Counted from the stretch's first letter, positions 1 to 6,047 are shown. The stretch: 6,966 nt of DNA from Oscillospiraceae bacterium (GCA_016290695.1 JAEEUX010000137.1:1-6966); one strand, 5' to 3'. Translations and numbers: made by a program. Notes: a model not told the origin generated them from the sequence alone.

Positions 1-102
1 CGCCGCCGCGAAAACCCCGGCCGCGAGCGCTGCGGCAAGCCTGCCGCTCCGCGCCGCCGCGCTTCTGCGCGCGGAAACGCCGCCGCGCGATAAAATGAGC
101 AT
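1..102 (-). CDS. Start of a divergent gene with a signal- or membrane-type N-terminus (partial)
   Basis: Reading leftward from an ATG at 102-100, the frame stays open for 34 codons to the window edge. The start is preceded by a strong Shine-Dalgarno, AAGGAGG (118-112), with a 9-nt spacer, which is the main reason to believe in the gene. The peptide begins MLILSRGGVSARRS. It is rich in Arg to about residue 21 and then turns into an Ala/Leu/Val stretch (residues 22-34), the pattern of a signal peptide or first membrane helix. Most of the protein lies outside the window, so family and function cannot be assigned. It is transcribed away from yqfC. GC-rich sequence often stays open by chance, so the call depends on the ribosome binding site and the N-terminal pattern rather than on length. 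Confidence 0.5.
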   Translation of the reverse strand, partial: MLILSRGGVSARRSAAARSGRLAAALAAGVFAAA

Positions 103-111
103 CGTTCACCG

Positions 112-118
112 CCTCCTT
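112..118 (-). promoter_or_regulatory. Ribosome binding site of the divergent gene
   Basis: AAGGAGG on the minus strand lies 9 nt before the ATG at 102-100. It selects that ATG over the in-line ATG at 121-119, which would sit upstream of the site, and over a GTG at 109-107, which is only 2 nt from it. Confidence 0.5.
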
Positions 119-186
119 CATGAAAATATATACCCTGCAGCGGCAAAAAATGAAAAAAACCTCCCCCGCGCGCATAAGCTTTCAGC

Positions 187-191
187 GGAGG
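187..191 (+). promoter_or_regulatory. Ribosome binding site fixing the yqfC start
   Basis: GGAGG lies 8 nt before the ATG at 200. It rejects the in-frame ATG at 95, which would add 35 residues unlike the YqfC family and would overlap the divergent gene. Confidence 0.8.
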
Positions 192-199
192 TGTGCAGC

Positions 200-490
200 A
201 TGACAAAGACTTACGCAGCCGCAGAAAAAGCGGCGCGCCTTTTGAATATGCCGCTTGAGTACGCGGCGGGCTTCCCCCGCGTCCAGCTTGACGGCTACGG
301 GACCGTGCGCGTTGAGGCGCACAGGGGCGTCCGCGCCTACGCGCAGGACTGCGTTGAGCTCGGCGCCCGCGGCGCGGTTATCCGCGTGCGGGGAAAAGGG
401 CTGGAGCTGCGGCGGCTCAGTACGGAGCTCGCCGTTGTGTGCGGGGTGATCAATTCCGTCGAGCTAGTTTACGAGGAGGGGGCGCAATGA
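200..490 (+). CDS. yqfC: Sporulation protein YqfC
   Basis: The product is a 96-residue protein of the YabP/YqfC family, small sporulation proteins made in the mother cell of Bacilli and Clostridia; their biochemical role is not known. The family pattern is visible: a PRVQLDGYGTVRVEAHRGV segment (residues 26-44), alternating beta-type hydrophobic stretches through GAVIRVRGKGLELRRLS (58-74), and a closing GVINSVEL (82-89). The length fits the family, which runs to roughly 90-100 residues. There is no signal peptide or membrane helix. The start at 200 is chosen because GGAGG lies 8 nt upstream. The stop overlaps the yqfD start as ATGA, so the two proteins are very likely translationally coupled. 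Control by the mother-cell factor sigma-E, known for the B. subtilis pair, is inferred; no convincing sigma-E promoter was found upstream. Confidence 0.9.
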   Translation: MTKTYAAAEKAARLLNMPLEYAAGFPRVQLDGYGTVRVEAHRGVRAYAQDCVELGARGAVIRVRGKGLELRRLSTELAVVCGVINSVELVYEEGAQ

Positions 491-1692
491 GCGGCTTTTC
501 GGAGCTCGCGGCGGGCAGCGTCACGCTGAGGCTCAGCGGAGTGAGGCCGGAGCGGCTTTTGAACCTGTTTGCGCGAAGCGGCGTCGAGCTGTATTCCTGC
601 CTGAGCCTGCCGGACGGCTCGCTGCGGGTGCGTCTGCGCCGCCGGGATTTGGCGCGGGCAAGGGAAATTGCCTGCGGCGCGGCCTGCGACTGCGTTTTTG
701 AAGCCTCGGCGGGCAGCGCGCTGCTGTACGGCATAGCGCGGCGCAGGTGGGTATTCGCCGCGCTGCTGTTTGTCTGGCTCACGCTTACCGCCGCGCTCTC
801 CCTTTTCGTTTGGGAAATCGAGGTAAGCGGCAACAGCACCGTGACGGACGCGCAGATACTGTCCGTGCTCGCGGAAAACGGCGTCGGAATCGGCAGCTTC
901 GGGCCGCTCATCGAGCGGGAGCGGACGCGCAGCCTCGCGCTGGAAAAGCTCCCGCAGCTCGTTTGGCTCACGGTGAACGTGCGCGGCAGCCGCATGGAGG
1001 TTATAGTTCGCGAGCGCCTGAAGGCTCCCGAAATCCGCGATAAACGCGGGAACGCGGACATAGTCGCCGCCCGCGCGGGTCTTATCGAGGAAATGAAGGT
1101 ATATGAGGGCGCAGCGACGGTGAAGGCGGGCGACACTGTCGAAGCGGGCGAGCTGCTCATTTCGGGCGAGCTTGTGAGTCTTTCCGGCAAAAAGCGCTGC
1201 GTTCATGCTCTCGGCGAGGTAAAGGCGCGCGTATGGTACAGTTTTTCGGGCGCGGCGCCGCTCAGTTACGTCGAAAAAATCCCGACCGGGGAGGAATCGG
1301 GCAAAAAAGTTCTGTTTATCGGTCCTTTCAGAATAAATTTATATAATAATAGTGGAATTTCCGAGTGCTCGTGTGATAAAATAATTGATAAAAAGAATGT
1401 TGCCCTGCCCGGCGGCGTGAAGCTCCCGATTGGGATCGCCTCAACGAAGCTGCGCGCCTATGAGGGCGTCACCGCGCGGCTTGACCCGAAGGAAGCGGAG
1501 GCAATGGTCAAGGCGGCGCTCGACGAGCGCCTTGCCGAGCTAGAGGGCGAGGTCTTGTATAAGGAGTACGAGACGCGCCTGAGCGGCGGTTTCGCCGTGG
1601 TGACCCTCCGCGCCGAGCTTGTGCAGAGTATAGGCGTGGAGCGGGAGCTTGCAGGGAGCGGCGCTGTGCGCCATTTGCTCCCCCTTGGATAA
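487..1692 (+). CDS. yqfD: Sporulation protein YqfD (membrane protein needed for sporulation)
   Basis: The product is a 401-residue protein of the YqfD family, close to the usual length of about 400. A soluble N-terminal region (1-85) is followed by one membrane helix (about 88-109, beginning RRRWVFAALLFVW). Next comes a POTRA/FtsQ-like segment starting EIEVSGNSTVTDAQI (110-124), then a long extracytoplasmic region with a GxxVKAGDTVEAGELLISG-type stretch (about 208-227). In known spore formers it is made in the mother cell under sigma-E and is needed for efficient sporulation; its mechanism is unclear. The ATG at 487 overlaps the yqfC stop and follows GAGGAGGGGG (473-482). Two oddities stand out. 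An AT-rich block sits at 1328-1401. The last 12 residues (390-401) and the stop codon fall inside repeat sequence, so the natural C-terminus has probably been replaced. The phoH gene that usually follows yqfD is not next to it. Confidence 0.92.
   Translation: MSGFSELAAGSVTLRLSGVRPERLLNLFARSGVELYSCLSLPDGSLRVRLRRRDLARAREIACGAACDCVFEASAGSALLYGIARRRWVFAALLFVWLTLTAALSLFVWEIEVSGNSTVTDAQILSVLAENGVGIGSFGPLIERERTRSLALEKLPQLVWLTVNVRGSRMEVIVRERLKAPEIRDKRGNADIVAARAGLIEEMKVYEGAATVKAGDTVEAGELLISGELVSLSGKKRCVHALGEVKARVWYSFSGAAPLSYVEKIPTGEESGKKVLFIGPFRINLYNNSGISECSCDKIIDKKNVALPGGVKLPIGIASTKLRAYEGVTARLDPKEAEAMVKAALDERLAELEGEVLYKEYETRLSGGFAVVTLRAELVQSIGVERELAGSGAVRHLLPLG
1655..1672 (+). repeat. REP-like hairpin inside the yqfD 3' end
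   Basis: GGAG is followed by a 5-bp hairpin, GGCGC-TGT-GCGCC (1660-1672). The 14-nt core CGGCGCTGTGCGCC recurs exactly at 6759-6772 behind GTAG, after radC. Here it is translated as part of the YqfD tail. It leads directly into palindromic copy A, the same order of modules as after radC, but with a much shorter linker (4 nt against about 50 nt). Confidence 0.5.
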
Positions 1693-1723
1693 GGGGAGCT
1701 GTCAGCGAAGCTGACTGAGAGGT
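1677..1723 (+). repeat. Palindromic repeat, copy A (left half only), overlapping the yqfD stop
   Basis: This copy has two successive hairpins: a CTCCCC/GGGGAG stem around TTGGATAA (1678-1698), then GTCAGC-GAA-GCTGAC (1701-1715), followed by TGAGAGGT. The same run opens copies B (1769) and C (6825). The right half seen in B and C is missing: sequence after 1723 does not align with either copy. The yqfD stop TAA (1690-1692) is formed by the GGATAAGG at the top of the first hairpin. The hairpins lack a following T-tract, so this is not a canonical intrinsic terminator, although it may still affect the mRNA 3' end. Confidence 0.8.
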
Positions 1724-1768
1724 CGAGGGTAAAGATTTGTATGCACTGATTTGGTTCCGCCGCCGCGC

Positions 1769-1925
1769 TTTCGCTCCCCTCTCAGGGGAGCTGTCAGCCG
1801 GAGGCTGACTGAGAGGTAACCGGTTTCGCATGAACGATAATGCTTCCGCCCTCTCGCAACCATCCACCCCTCAGACGTCGCCGCTGCGCGCCGCCGCCAG
1901 CTCCCCTTATCCAAGGTGAGCGAAA
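1769..1925 (+). mobile_element. MITE-like palindromic element, copy B (complete)
   Basis: This 157-bp non-coding element starts TTTCGCT (1769-1775) and ends AGCGAAA (1919-1925). Its right arm (AGCTCCCCTTATCCAAGG, 1899-1916) is the exact inverse complement of the left arm found in copy C. Copy B's own left arm has lost the TTGGATAA loop and reads CTCCCCT-CTC-AGGGGAG. Inside the arms are GTCAGCC-GGA-GGCTGAC (1793-1809) and a GC-rich right-arm stretch. From GGGGAG to the right-arm CTCCCCT it aligns with copy C without gaps, with about 15 mismatches in some 122 positions by hand count. No transposase or other protein is encoded. Mobility by an enzyme acting in trans is an inference. Confidence 0.75.
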
Positions 1926-1949
1926 AGGCAAACCGCGCTTCGCGCGGGC

Positions 1950-1976
1950 GGGCCGTCGAGGGCGCCGGCCCCTACA
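1950..1976 (-). repeat. REP-like hairpin headed by GTAG (minus strand)
   Basis: Read on the minus strand, GTAG (1975-1972) is followed at once by a 6-bp stem, GGGCCG/CGGCCC (1971-1966 with 1955-1950), around a 10-nt loop. The 15-nt TGTAGGGGCCGGCGC at 1976-1962 matches 6750-6764 exactly on the other strand. It faces copy B across a linker that has its own hairpin, CCGCGC-TTC-GCGCGG (1933-1947). A short tetranucleotide at the foot of a hairpin is the hallmark of REP sequences handled by TnpA-REP (RAYT) enzymes; that link is inferred. Confidence 0.5.
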
Positions 1977-1986
1977 GTACAGGATT

Positions 1987-2015
1987 TTTAGAATAAGCAA
2001 GCCATATTACATTAT
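1987..2015 (+). promoter_or_regulatory. Possible promoter for recD2-comFC-mreB-radC
   Basis: The only AT-rich stretch between the repeats and recD2 (1981-2040) contains TTTAGA (1987-1992) and CATTAT (2010-2015) at 17-bp spacing. Each matches four of six positions of the sigma-A consensus. A promoter is expected here because the four genes downstream are tightly packed and the sequence upstream is repeats. The exact boxes are weak, and other choices in this strip are possible. Confidence 0.3.
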
Positions 2016-2038
2016 TTTTAAGTTTTAACTTTTCAATA

Positions 2039-2064
2039 TTCCTTGCGCCGCAGGCGCGAAGGAA
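2039..2064 (+). promoter_or_regulatory. Hairpin just upstream of the recD2 ribosome binding site
   Basis: TTCCTT+GCGCC (2039-2049) pairs with GGCGC+AAGGAA (2053-2057 and 2059-2064) around a GCA loop, with one bulged G at 2058, giving 11 base pairs. It ends 7 nt before GGAGG (2072-2076). Since no T-tract follows, it is a leader-RNA structure candidate rather than a terminator. Whether it controls recD2 translation is unknown. Confidence 0.4.
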
Positions 2065-2080
2065 CCACCACGGAGGACAC

Positions 2081-4282
2081 ATGGACGAAACTTCGCTCTG
2101 CTCTCTTACGGGCTGCGTCAATTCTGTTATTTTCCAGAACGAGGAGAACGGTTACACCGTCCTCCGTCTTGACGCGGAAACGGGCGAGCAGGTGACGGTG
2201 GTGGGCTGCCTGCCCTTCGCCGTGCCGGGCGAAGGTCTCATCCTCACGGGCCAGTGGACGAACCACCAGACCCACGGCCGGCAGTTCAAGGCCGAGAGCG
2301 CCGAACGCTATATGCCCACGGATGAAAACGCCATCTATATCTTCCTTTCATCCGGCGAAATACGCGGCGTCGGCCCCGCGACTGCGCGCGCCATAGTGAA
2401 TGCCTTCGGCGCGGACAGTCTCCGCGTCATCGAGGAGGAGCCGGAGCGCCTCGCCGAGCTCAAATCCGTCACGCCAAAGCGCGCGCGCGATATCAGCGAC
2501 CAGCTCCGCAAGCGCGGCAGCGTCCGGCGGCTCATGGATTTTTTCGCGGAAAAGGGCCTGCGTATGGAATACGCCCTGCGACTTTACAAAACCTTCGGAA
2601 ACGACGCGCAGACGGCGCTTTTGAATAACCCCTACATAATCGCGGACGATTATTACGGCGCGCCCTTCAAGGAGGCGGACACGCTCGCGCTGGGCCTCGG
2701 CTTTGAGGCGGACTGCCCCGAAAGGCTCGAAGCCGCGGCGCTCCATGAGCTGAGCTACAACGCCTCGAACGGCCACTGCTTCATGCCCCGCGAAAAGCTC
2801 GTCGCGACGGCGGCGCAGCTAATCAGCGTCAGCCCCGAGCTCGTGGAGGCTTCCCTCACGCGTCAGATTGAAAGCGGCGAGATAATTACCGACGAATTTT
2901 CCGGGCTCGAAGCCTGTTACCTCGCGCGGCTCTACCGCGCCGAGCGTTTCGTCGCCGAGCGCATAAAAATGCTCGCCGACAACCGTTTTATAGAATCCGC
3001 TTCCGCCGACAGGCTTATTGAGGAGGCAGAGCGGGAGATGAAAATAAGCCTCGCCGCCGAGCAGAAGGCGGCGGTGAAGGCCGCCGCGACGAGCGGCGTC
3101 CTCGCGCTCACGGGCGGCCCCGGAACGGGCAAAACCACGACGGTCCGCGCGATCCTCGCGCTTTTTGACCGAATGGGCCTCGAAACGCTGCTCGCCGCGC
3201 CCACGGGCAGAGCCGCCAAGCGCATGAGCGAGCTTTGCTCCCGCGAGGCGGCGACCATACACCGCCTGCTCGAAACGGGCTACGACCCGGACCTCGGCGC
3301 GCTCGTTTTCAGGCATAATGAGGACGAGCCGCTGAAGGCGGACGCCGTTATCCTCGACGAATGCTCCATGATAGACATTGAGCTAATGCAGGCGCTGCTT
3401 GCCGCGCTTCCCGTCCGCTGCCGCCTCGTTCTCGTCGGGGACGCCGACCAGCTCCCGAGCGTCGGGCCGGGGAACGTGTTTTCGGATATTATCCGCTCCG
3501 GCCGCGTGAACACCGTGCGCCTTGAGCAGATTTTCCGCCAGGCCGCGGAGAGCCGCATCGTCCGCAACGCGCACCTTATAAATAAAGGCGAAATGCCCCT
3601 GCTGCGCGACAATAAGGGCGATTTCTTCATGCTCTGCAGGAAAACGGCGGACTCCGCCGTGGATACGATAATCGAGCTCTGCGCGGAGCGTCTGCCGAAA
3701 AACATGGGCATAGACCCCTCGCAGATACAGGTTCTATCCCCGACGCGGATGTACGAAACCGGCACGCGCAGCCTCAACCGCCGGCTGCAGGACGCGCTGA
3801 ACCCCAGAGCGGAGAACAAGCCCGAAAAGAGCTTCGGCGAGCTCTGCTTCCGCCTCGGCGACAGAGTGATGCAAATCCGCAATAATTATGATATAGTATG
3901 GAGGAAGACCACGGGCGAGACGGGCGCGGGCATATTCAACGGCGACGTCGGCCATATCTGTGAGCTGGATACCCGCGCGCAGTACCTCACCGTAGACTTT
4001 GACGACCGGCGCGCCAACTATACCTTCGACATGCTGCCCGAGCTGGAGCTTGCCTACGCCATGACCGTCCACAAGGCGCAGGGCAGCGAATACCGCGCCG
4101 TCGTGCTTTCGCTTTTCCGCGGGGCAAAAAGCCTCATGTCCCGCTCCGTTCTGTATACCGCCGTGACCCGCGCCCGCGAGCTGCTCATTATCGTGGGAGA
4201 CGACGAAACCGTCGGGGCGATGGTGGCGAATTATCTGCCCCGCAGAAGATACAGCGCCCTGCGGCTGCGGATGCTGGAGTGA
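2081..4282 (+). CDS. recD2: RecD2-family ATP-dependent DNA helicase
   Basis: The product is a 733-residue superfamily 1B 5'-to-3' DNA helicase of the RecD2 (YrrC) type, the RecD form found without RecBC; the family acts in DNA damage tolerance and replication-fork repair. The N-terminal beta domain opens with GCVNSVIFQNEENGYTVLRL (11-30). Helix-hairpin-helix DNA-binding segments follow (for example GEIRGVGPATARAIV, 92-106). The helicase core has Walker A GGPGTGKTT (345-353), motif Ia APTGRAAKRM (373-382), Walker B DECSM (426-430), motif III GDADQLPSVGPG (453-464), FRQ (485-487), motif V TVHKAQGSE (662-670) and motif VI YTAVTRARE (692-700). All key residues are present. The start at 2081 fits the family N-terminus, although GGAGG (2072-2076) is only 4 nt away, a tight spacing. 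It is probably the first gene of a four-gene unit, 7 bp before comFC. Confidence 0.95.
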   Translation: MDETSLCSLTGCVNSVIFQNEENGYTVLRLDAETGEQVTVVGCLPFAVPGEGLILTGQWTNHQTHGRQFKAESAERYMPTDENAIYIFLSSGEIRGVGPATARAIVNAFGADSLRVIEEEPERLAELKSVTPKRARDISDQLRKRGSVRRLMDFFAEKGLRMEYALRLYKTFGNDAQTALLNNPYIIADDYYGAPFKEADTLALGLGFEADCPERLEAAALHELSYNASNGHCFMPREKLVATAAQLISVSPELVEASLTRQIESGEIITDEFSGLEACYLARLYRAERFVAERIKMLADNRFIESASADRLIEEAEREMKISLAAEQKAAVKAAATSGVLALTGGPGTGKTTTVRAILALFDRMGLETLLAAPTGRAAKRMSELCSREAATIHRLLETGYDPDLGALVFRHNEDEPLKADAVILDECSMIDIELMQALLAALPVRCRLVLVGDADQLPSVGPGNVFSDIIRSGRVNTVRLEQIFRQAAESRIVRNAHLINKGEMPLLRDNKGDFFMLCRKTADSAVDTIIELCAERLPKNMGIDPSQIQVLSPTRMYETGTRSLNRRLQDALNPRAENKPEKSFGELCFRLGDRVMQIRNNYDIVWRKTTGETGAGIFNGDVGHICELDTRAQYLTVDFDDRRANYTFDMLPELELAYAMTVHKAQGSEYRAVVLSLFRGAKSLMSRSVLYTAVTRARELLIIVGDDETVGAMVANYLPRRRYSALRLRMLE

Positions 4283-4289
4283 CGGGGCG

Positions 4290-4979
4290 ATGGGGATAGT
4301 TAAGAAGCTCGGGCGGCTCGTTTATCCGCCGCGCTGCGTCTTCTGCGGCGAAGCGCTGGCGGCGAAGGACGCGGAGGCGGGCGTATGCCGCCGCTGTCTC
4401 GTTGAGCTTCCGTATACGGGGAGCCGCTTTTCCTCGCGCGGGGAGTTCTTCTCCGCCTGCGTTTCGCCCCTTTACTATACGGGAGCGGTTTCCGCCGCTG
4501 TGAAGCGCTTTAAATTCGCGCGCAAGGTTTCATACGCGCGTGTTATGGGTAAAATGATAGCGGACTGCGCCTCCGAGCATTCTCTCGGCGACGCGGACGT
4601 GATCACATGGGTCCCCGTGAGCCTGAGAAGGCTTCGCAAAAGGGGCTATTCTCAGGCAAAGCTGCTTGCCTCGGAGGCGGCGAAGAGCATGGGCCTGCCA
4701 TGCAGGCGTATGCTCCGCAAGCGGCGCGATACGCCGCCGCAGTCCACGCTCGGGGCTTATTCTCAGCGGAAAGCCAACGTGAGCGGCGCCTTTGCCGCCG
4801 TGAACGAGGACGCTGTAAAGGGCAGGCGCGTCCTGCTTATTGACGACGTATTTACCTCGGGGGCAACGGCCTCCGAATGCTCGCGCATCCTGCTTATGGC
4901 GGGGGCGCAGTCCGTTTCCTGCGCGACGCTGTGCCGCGCCCGCAGGAAGGAAGATGTTCCGAAAAAGAAGAAGTCTTGA
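4290..4979 (+). CDS. comFC: ComFC-type phosphoribosyltransferase-fold protein
   Basis: The product is a 229-residue member of the ComF family (ComFC/GntX), the cytoplasmic protein used in natural transformation for handling incoming single-stranded DNA; in non-competent bacteria its role is uncertain. An N-terminal zinc-finger-like set is present, CVFC (C16, C19) and CRRC (C33, C36), after a family-typical YPPR (12-15). The ComF signature WVPVSLRRLRKRGYSQAKLLA spans 107-127. The phosphoribosyltransferase motif VLLIDDVFTSGATASE (181-196) holds the paired Asp at 185-186. The tail is a Lys-rich PKKKKS. The start lies 7 bp after the recD2 stop, with GGAG (4276-4279) inside the end of recD2. The usual partner, the ComFA helicase, is not adjacent; RecD2 occupies the upstream position. 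No other competence gene is in the window, so competence itself cannot be claimed. Confidence 0.9.
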   Translation: MGIVKKLGRLVYPPRCVFCGEALAAKDAEAGVCRRCLVELPYTGSRFSSRGEFFSACVSPLYYTGAVSAAVKRFKFARKVSYARVMGKMIADCASEHSLGDADVITWVPVSLRRLRKRGYSQAKLLASEAAKSMGLPCRRMLRKRRDTPPQSTLGAYSQRKANVSGAFAAVNEDAVKGRRVLLIDDVFTSGATASECSRILLMAGAQSVSCATLCRARRKEDVPKKKKS

Positions 4980-5021
4980 ACTATTTGCGGGTCGCGAAGG
5001 GCGGCTCAGGGAGGAATCGCA

Positions 5022-6047
5022 ATGATATTCGGCAAGGACATAGGCATAGACCTCGGAACGGCGAACGTACTCATTTATCTTAAAGGAAGGGGCATAGTCC
5101 TGCGCGAGCCATCGGTGGTCGCCGTGGACAAGCTCACGGGCCGGCTTCTCGGCGTCGGGCTCGAGGCGCAGAAGATGCTGGGCAGGACGCCGGGCAACGT
5201 GATCGCCATTCGCCCGCTGAAGGGCGGAGCCATCTCCGATTATGAAATGACGGAACGCATGCTGCGAGAGTTTATCCGCAAGGTCACCTCCTTCAGCCTG
5301 CTCAAGCCGCGCCTGCTCATAAGCATTCCCAGCGGCATTACGGAGGTCGAGGAACGCGCCGTTATCGACGCGGGCTACCAGTCCGGCGCGAGAAAGGTTT
5401 TCCTCATCGAGGAGCCCGTCGCCGCCGCGATAGGCGCGGGGCTCGATATAGCGCAGCCCACGGGCCGCATGGTTATCGACATAGGCGGCGGGACGACGGA
5501 TATCGCCGTTATCTCGCTCTCCGGCGTCGTCGAATCGCGCTCTATCAAGACCGCGGGAGATAGTTTTGACGAAGCAATCATCAAATATGTTAAGAAAAAA
5601 CACAATATTCTCATAGGCGAGCGCACCGCCGAGGAACTGAAAATCAACCTCGGCTGCGCCTACCCCGGCGGGCGCGACGGCGCGGCGGAGGTTCGCGGAC
5701 GCTGCATGCTAACGGGGCTCCCGAAGGTTTTCACCATACAGGCCGACGAGATGCTCGACGCCTTCGAGGAGGTGTGCGAAAGCATACTCGACGCCGTTCA
5801 CACCGTCCTTGAGACCACGCCCCCGGAGCTCGTCGCCGACATTGCGGCAAACGGCATCACGCTCACCGGCGGCGGCAGCCTCCTCTGGGGCATCGACCGC
5901 CTCATTGAAGCGCGCACGAACATAAAAACCGCCCTTGCCGACGATGTGGACGCCTGCGTAGCCTACGGAACGGGCAAGAGCCTCGCGTGGCTCAACGATA
6001 TGCAGGACGGAACCGTCAATCTGGCAAGGAAGAAGCAGATGCGATGA
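5022..6047 (+). CDS. mreB: Rod-shape actin homologue, MreB/Mbl family
   Basis: The product is a 341-residue bacterial actin that polymerises at the inner face of the membrane and guides the peptidoglycan elongation machinery. The first phosphate loop reads DIGIDLGTANVLIYLKGRGI (6-25), followed by EPSVVAVD (29-36) and GRTPGNVIAIRPLK (54-67). IPSGITEVEERAV (102-114) and FLIEEPVAAAIGAGLDI (127-143) come next. The second phosphate loop is VIDIGGGTTDIAVI (151-164), then AGDSFDEAIIKYV (178-190), and the adenosine motif LTGGGSLL (281-288). Length is normal. The TANVLI wording and MIFGKDIGI start look closer to Mbl than to B. subtilis MreB, so the paralogue is uncertain. AGGGAGG (5008-5014) lies 7 nt before the ATG. 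It is 42 bp after comFC, and its stop overlaps the radC start. No mreC or mreD follows, unlike the usual mreBCD operon, which fits a stand-alone or Mbl-type copy. Confidence 0.92.
   Translation: MIFGKDIGIDLGTANVLIYLKGRGIVLREPSVVAVDKLTGRLLGVGLEAQKMLGRTPGNVIAIRPLKGGAISDYEMTERMLREFIRKVTSFSLLKPRLLISIPSGITEVEERAVIDAGYQSGARKVFLIEEPVAAAIGAGLDIAQPTGRMVIDIGGGTTDIAVISLSGVVESRSIKTAGDSFDEAIIKYVKKKHNILIGERTAEELKINLGCAYPGGRDGAAEVRGRCMLTGLPKVFTIQADEMLDAFEEVCESILDAVHTVLETTPPELVADIAANGITLTGGGSLLWGIDRLIEARTNIKTALADDVDACVAYGTGKSLAWLNDMQDGTVNLARKKQMR

Larger units (their letters stand above)
103..199. other. Divergent intergenic region
   Basis: This spacer separates two genes transcribed away from each other. 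Its middle (121-159) is AT-rich against a very GC-rich background, with TATATA at 127-132 and two A-tracts (145-150, 153-159). Promoters for both directions are expected here. No pair of -35 and -10 boxes at good spacing could be identified with confidence on either strand. Confidence 0.4.

Noticed and set aside
152..180. Possible sigma-E promoter for yqfC: GAAAAAA, 14 nt, CATAAGCT
   Set aside because: The -10 is reasonable but the -35 is poor, and the predicted transcript would begin on the Shine-Dalgarno itself. It is too weak to list as a feature.
95..199. Upstream ATG at 95 extending yqfC by 35 residues
   Set aside because: It would overlap the divergent gene start, the added residues are unlike the family, and the ATG at 200 has a well-placed GGAGG.
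450..1206. Two overlapping minus-strand open frames (about 245 codons each) antisense to yqfD
   Set aside because: Both are Arg/Ser/Ala-rich shadows of a recognised gene, with no domain and no convincing ribosome binding site.
1342..1347. Perfect TATAAT inside yqfD
   Set aside because: There is no -35-like box 16-18 bp upstream and no gene start nearby. It is explained by the local AT-rich codons.
1678..1715. Intrinsic terminator after yqfD
   Set aside because: The stems are good, but no T-tract follows either hairpin, and the same hairpins occur as repeat parts elsewhere.
1677..1925. CRISPR-like array from repeated hairpins
   Set aside because: There are only one and a half copies here, with no regular short repeats or spacers; the palindromic long-arm design is different.
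1794..2028. Short open frames on both strands across the repeat cluster
   Set aside because: They run through palindromic repeat DNA, carry low-complexity Arg/Pro-rich peptides and lack ribosome binding sites.
4530..5603. Long minus-strand open frame (357 codons) across comFC and mreB
   Set aside because: It lies antisense to two clearly conserved genes and has no recognisable family pattern. Long antisense frames are expected at this GC content.
5987..6043. GTG start at 5987 extending radC by 19 residues
   Set aside because: The extension lies inside mreB and is poorly structured; the ATG at 6044 gives the normal ATGA coupling.
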